Assembly: GCA_002238785.1 (NCBI GenBank)
Contig: MPNA01000031.1
Coordinates: 1 to 34,869 of the forward strand
DNA: 34,869 nucleotides
Origin: a bacterium OM1 bin76
Lineage (GTDB): Bacteria; Actinomycetota; Acidimicrobiia; Spongiisociales; ZC4RG35
Reading direction: 5' to 3'
Part shown: one piece after another, positions 31,624 to 34,869 of the stretch
Layout of the letters: each line of letters starts with the position of its first letter
Position numbering within the stretch: position 1 is the stretch's first letter
Notes under the pieces: model-generated
Told to the model about the DNA's origin: nothing
The model's database searches: none
The model's input: only the letters and a program-made list of their open reading frames with translations
Made by a program: the position numbers and the translations under genes

Positions 31624-32812
31624 TGTGATAGTGGCTGGAGTGGGCTTGCACCCTTGGGGGAAGTTCCCTCACAAGAGTTGGGTGGAGATGGGCGCCGAGG
31701 TGGCGCTGGAGGCGGTGAAGGACGCCGGCGTCGAATGGACGGACGTGGAGGCGATGGTGTCGGGCGCCATGCAGTGGGGAGGATCGACCGGGATGAGGTC
31801 GGGTAACACCATCTCGGCGGCGCTAGGAGAAACGGGGGTTCCCATCGCCAACATCAACAACGCCTGCGCCTCGGGTGGGTCTTTGATGAGGGCCGCCTAT
31901 GCGATGATCACCTCGGGAATGCACGACTCGGTGCTGGTGATCGGGACAGACAAGTCTCCCAAGGGGTACTTTCCGAGCGTTCCGGTGTTGGCTGATGAGC
32001 CCCAGCCTCCGGTGGACATGGTCCGCTGGCAGGTGGGAATTCCCAATCCCGCCTATTGGGCTTTGGAGATGCGCAAGCGAATGGAGGCTTACGGATCCAC
32101 CGAGGAGCATCTCGCCAAGGTGAAGGTGAAGAACTCCAGGCACGGGGCCCTCAATCCCTATGCCCGGTATCGGAAGGAGTTCAGTCTCGAGCAGGTGCTG
32201 GCCTCTCCGATGGTGTGCGATCCCTTGAGGTTGCTGGAGATCTGCGCAACTTCCGACGGCGCGGCGGCGGTTCTGCTGGTGAGCGACGCCAAGGCCCGGC
32301 GGCTAGGCGTCAACCCGCCCATAAAGCTGGCGGCATGCTCCCTGGCCAGTGGCGAGTTCGGTGATCCCACCATCCGCATCCCGTTGCTGTCGGCCGCTTC
32401 TGACGATGCCGCCAGCGCTCCCCTTCTATCGGAGAGTCGCCTGGCGGCGCAAATGGCTTACGAGCAAGCCGGGTTGGGCCCCGAGGACATGGACTTCGTG
32501 GAACTGCCCGACAACTCCTCCTGGCACGAGTTGCAGTACCTGGAAACCATGGGCTTCTGCGATGAGGGCGAGGCCGAGCACCTGTTGGACAAGGGCGCCA
32601 CCACCCTTGGTGGAGAGTTGCCGGTCTGCCCGAGTGGAGGCTTCTCATCCTTCGGAGAGGCCACCATGGCACAAGGGATCCTTCAGATAGTGGAAGTCAC
32701 CTGGCAACTTCGCGGCGCCGCCGGCGCTCGCCAAGTGGAAGGGGCCCAAAAGGCCATAACAGAGGTCTACGGCGCCCAGGCCAACAACTCCGCCTGCATC
32801 CTGACCACCTAG
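31616..32812 (+). CDS. Thiolase-like protein of the SCP-x/Ltp group without the usual active-site histidine
   Basis: A 398-residue thiolase-fold protein. The nucleophile Cys84 is present in 'NNACASGG'. In SCP-x thiolases the later motif reads 'PSGG....GHPIG', whose His activates the Cys. Here the aligned segment is 'CPSGGFSSFGEA' (338-349), with Glu348 at the His position. The C-terminal glycine-rich loop with the second catalytic residue is replaced by 'NNSACILTT'. Loss of these residues, and fusion-like coupling to a DUF35 gene, resemble the Ltp2-type retro-aldolases more than true thiolases. It is the last gene of the plus-strand operon. The reaction is probably carbon-carbon bond making or breaking on an acyl-CoA; the substrate is unknown. 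Confidence 0.85.
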   Translation: MTDVIVAGVGLHPWGKFPHKSWVEMGAEVALEAVKDAGVEWTDVEAMVSGAMQWGGSTGMRSGNTISAALGETGVPIANINNACASGGSLMRAAYAMITSGMHDSVLVIGTDKSPKGYFPSVPVLADEPQPPVDMVRWQVGIPNPAYWALEMRKRMEAYGSTEEHLAKVKVKNSRHGALNPYARYRKEFSLEQVLASPMVCDPLRLLEICATSDGAAAVLLVSDAKARRLGVNPPIKLAACSLASGEFGDPTIRIPLLSAASDDAASAPLLSESRLAAQMAYEQAGLGPEDMDFVELPDNSSWHELQYLETMGFCDEGEAEHLLDKGATTLGGELPVCPSGGFSSFGEATMAQGILQIVEVTWQLRGAAGARQVEGAQKAITEVYGAQANNSACILTT

Positions 32813-32937
32813 AGCCTCCAAGCCCTGCCCTCGTGGTCGAAACGACCCGCCCCTGCCTTGCGCCGACACATCCATTCGGCACGGGTGGGAAAAAACCGAG
32901 GGTCAAAGGGTTGATTTGTGTCCCAGGTCCGTTCCAT

Positions 32938-32992
32938 ACTGATCATCAGTCGAAAACACCTACCAGTCTGACCCGACGTCGTTCAGACCGGT
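32938..32992. promoter_or_regulatory. Two adjacent dyad-symmetric sites
   Basis: The first is a perfect 13-base palindrome, ACTGATCATCAGT (32938-32950). The second has 10-base arms 32962-32971 and 32983-32992 with a single mismatch, around a centre that includes the palindrome CGACGTCG. They could be operators, a terminator pair or remnants of mobile-element ends; no gene starts close by on either strand. Confidence 0.4.
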
Positions 32993-33394
32993 GCAGGGAT
33001 CATATCTCCAAACACGCCCCAACAGGGGACTGGCAAGGCGCGTTTGGCTGCAATGGTGGTGGTGGCGGGGGCGGGCCCAAACGGTGAAGAGTTGCCAGCG
33101 ATTGTCGCGAGTCAGTGCTTTGCAGGGGAAGGGTCTCACACCTGCGAGACTGTTGTGCCTTGAAGGGCGCCCGGGATCCTTGTTTCCCGATCATTTGCTT
33201 TGTCTGACGGTACGGCGGCGTCGGCGGGAGTGGCGTTGGTTGGTTTGGCGGGGGGAGCGTCCAGGCTGTTTGGGTGGGCGGTTAAGATGTTGCAAGCCGT
33301 TTGGTCGGAGCATCCTCAAAGGAGTTGACCCGAAGACTGTTCTAAGCCTGGATCCACCGGTGGTTTGTGGGGTGGGTGGGGGTGAAATGCGGTG

Positions 33395-33463
33395 AAGTGC
33401 CTCTCTGACCTGGGAGAATAGCTGTTATCAAAGACCGCTAGGACCCAGGCAGAGGAGGCACTT
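33395..33463 (+). promoter_or_regulatory. Hairpin enclosing the ribosome binding site of the IS1380 transposase
   Basis: A nearly perfect inverted repeat pairs 33395-33414 with 33444-33463 (outer 9 bp AAGTGCCTC/GAGGCACTT, inner CCTGGG/CCCAGG, a small bulge between), with a loop of about 29 bases. The GGAGG ribosome site (33453-33457) of the GTG start at 33467 is inside the right arm. Transcripts entering from outside would fold and hide it, while a transcript starting inside the hairpin would not. Confidence 0.65.
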
Positions 33464-33466
33464 GTT

Positions 33467-34792
33467 GTGAACAGGATACCTGATATTGACCGGTTGGATG
33501 TGAGGTTCGATGAGGGGTCGTTGGTGGCCGACGCGGGGTTGTTGGTAGCGGCAAGTTTGTTGTCCCGTTTGGGTTTGGAACGGTTGGTGGACGACACGGT
33601 ACGCATGGACGGCAGACCGGGCGGTGCCCGTCCGGGTCGGAAGGTGTTGTCTTTGGTGGCGTCGATGCTGTGCGGCGGCACTCATATCGATCATGCTGAT
33701 CGGCTGCGGTCCGGTTCCACCCGGAGGGTGCTGCCGTTTCGGGTGATGGCCCCGTCCACGTTGGGAACGTTTCTGCGTTCTTTCACGTGGGGTCATGTCT
33801 GCCAGTTGAACAAGGCCCTGGGAGTCTTGTTGAAACGGGTGTGGTCCCTACCGGGCGCCGGTCCCGGCGACCGGCCGCTGGTCATCGATGTTGACTCCAC
33901 CATTTGTGAGGTGTCGGGCAAGAGCAAGGAAGGCGCTTGCTATGGTCACACCCAAGTGTTGGGATATCATCCGCTGATAGCCGCGAGGGCGGACACCGGG
34001 GAGATCGTTCATCATCGCCTGCGCAAGGGCTCCTCGCAGAAGGGAAACACCCGTTTTATGGTCGAGACGGTCAACCGGGTGAGACGGGCCGGAGCTACCG
34101 GTCCGATCACCATACGGGCCGACAAAGGCTTTTGGTCCCGAAAAACGGTACGGAAGCTGGAAGGGATGGGAGTGGAGTGGTTCATCGCTATCCCACGATA
34201 TCCCAACGTCAAACAGGCGATAGGACACCTGGACGACACCGATTGGGTTGATATCGGCTACACCCCCGACGGGGAGGCGCAGGTGGCCGAGACCATGATT
34301 GTCACCAAGATCGACAAAACAGAGCACACGGTGCGTCTGATTATCAGACGCACCCGCTTGGCCGATGCCGAGCAGCAGCCGCTGTGGAAAGATTGGCGAC
34401 ATCACACGTTCGCCACCAACAGCGACCTGCCTGCGACAGAAGCCGACCGGACGTACCGCAACCATGCCCGGGTGGAACTGGGCATCCGCGATTTGAAACA
34501 TCACACCGGACTGGCTCACTGCCCATCAGGGCAGTTCTTCGCCAACGCCGCCTGGATGGCCGCCGCGGTGATCGCCCACAACCTGTACCGGTGGATCAAC
34601 CACCACACCGGCCAAGGTTCCCCCCAACAGCTCACCAACGGCAACACCGTCCGCAACCGACTGTTCAAACTGCCCGGAAGAATCGTCAACCACGCAGGAC
34701 AACTGATACTCCGCCTTCCCGCCAGATGGCCATGGGCCACCACCTACCACACCACCCTCACCGGCATCCGCAACCTCCCCCAACTCTGCTGA
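33467..34792 (+). CDS. IS1380-family DDE transposase
   Basis: A 441-residue transposase. The GTG start follows GGAGG by 9 bases. The DDE triad appears complete: the first Asp in 'LVIDVDSTICEVSGKSKEGA', the second in 'ITIRADKGFWSRKTV', and the Glu in 'NHARVELGIRDLKHHTGL'. 'YGHTQVLGYHPLIAARADTGEIVHHRLRKG' is the family's typical segment after the first Asp. The N-terminal 'ADAGLLVAASLLSRLGLERLVDD' and 'LVASMLCGGTHIDHADRLR' are also typical of IS1380. It is full length with no internal stops, so it is probably active. It closes the accessory region on the right, as TnpB/IS110 do on the left. Confidence 0.93.
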   Translation: MNRIPDIDRLDVRFDEGSLVADAGLLVAASLLSRLGLERLVDDTVRMDGRPGGARPGRKVLSLVASMLCGGTHIDHADRLRSGSTRRVLPFRVMAPSTLGTFLRSFTWGHVCQLNKALGVLLKRVWSLPGAGPGDRPLVIDVDSTICEVSGKSKEGACYGHTQVLGYHPLIAARADTGEIVHHRLRKGSSQKGNTRFMVETVNRVRRAGATGPITIRADKGFWSRKTVRKLEGMGVEWFIAIPRYPNVKQAIGHLDDTDWVDIGYTPDGEAQVAETMIVTKIDKTEHTVRLIIRRTRLADAEQQPLWKDWRHHTFATNSDLPATEADRTYRNHARVELGIRDLKHHTGLAHCPSGQFFANAAWMAAAVIAHNLYRWINHHTGQGSPQQLTNGNTVRNRLFKLPGRIVNHAGQLILRLPARWPWATTYHTTLTGIRNLPQLC

Positions 34793-34869
34793 CCCGCCCC
34801 CAGACATCCGCCAAAACCAACACAAAGACGACCCCTCCACAGGATCAGCGCGTCCCCACCCACGCCCTG

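Larger units (their letters stand above)
32813..33466. other. Gap between thiolase-like gene and IS1380 transposase
   Basis: About 650 bases with no convincing gene. In order they hold a short GGTCG/CGACC hairpin just after the operon (32835-32847), two dyads (32938-32950 and 32962-32992), an imperfect 9-bp inverted repeat (AAACACGCC near 33008 with GGCGCGTTT near 33035), a GT-rich stretch from about 33190, and the left part of the IS1380 element with a long hairpin at 33395-33463. Confidence 0.5.
33372..34869 (+). mobile_element. IS1380-family insertion sequence, right end at or beyond the window edge
   Basis: The element is defined by its intact transposase (33467-34792). A 10-base sequence GTGGGTGGGG at 33372-33381 has its exact reverse complement at 34854-34863, near the last base of the window. 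This could be part of the terminal repeats, but the sequence is simple and G-rich, so the ends remain uncertain. IS1380 elements are usually about 1.6-1.7 kb, so the right end may lie outside. Confidence 0.55.

Overview
The window is a GC-rich bacterial segment with many GTG starts, 4-base GTGA/ATGA gene overlaps and long shadow ORFs opposite the real genes. Gene content (a luciferase-like, probably F420-type oxidoreductase, an SCP-x-like thiolase paired with a DUF35 protein, acetoacetyl-CoA synthetase, an HTD2/MaoC hydratase and B12 mutase subunits on separate genes) suggests an actinobacterium, perhaps an Acidimicrobiia-type lineage. That placement is inference. I see no rRNA, tRNA or CRISPR array.

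Left edge (1-2688): a TnpB (IS200/IS605-type) gene cut by the window start, followed immediately by an IS110-family transposase. Between them lies a strong, long-stemmed RNA-like element. Right edge (33.4-34.9 kb): an IS1380-family transposase whose ribosome binding site sits inside a hairpin. The metabolic genes between are therefore bracketed by mobile elements.

2.7-6.5 kb: a SulP anion transporter, then a convergent pair of a short-chain dehydrogenase and a class II Fic protein, then an AT-rich gap. 6.7-11.7 kb: a carbohydrate-type group, with a minus-strand operon (Gfo/Idh/MocA oxidoreductase, IolE-like TIM barrel, NagB-like isomerase with a TTG start), a plus-strand bicupin, and a second Gfo/Idh/MocA paralogue. 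12.1-17.2 kb: a minus-strand run of a degenerate AAA/DUF4143 protein, a methyltransferase, a MaoC/HTD2 hydratase and acetoacetyl-CoA synthetase. The first three are coupled by 4-base overlaps.

17.3-32.8 kb is the most interesting part. On the minus strand are RidA, an APC amino-acid permease, an unknown 195-residue protein, and three separate proteins that together equal the large subunit of glutamate synthase (glutaminase, FMN/FeS and GXGXG parts; the MgsABC/GlxBCD architecture). Divergently, on the plus strand, are a two-subunit B12-dependent acyl-CoA mutase with a strongly altered active site, sulfoacetaldehyde acetyltransferase (Xsc), a class III aminotransferase fitting taurine:pyruvate aminotransferase, an acyl-CoA ligase, a luciferase-like oxidoreductase, and a DUF35 plus thiolase-like pair that lacks the usual thiolase histidine.

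The core reading is uptake of an amino compound, transamination, and Xsc cleavage to acetyl phosphate and sulfite, as in taurine dissimilation. The mutase, ligase, oxidoreductase and thiolase/DUF35 genes suggest a second, CoA-linked branch on an unknown substrate. I know of no described pathway with this combination; that is inference from gene order and active-site residues only.
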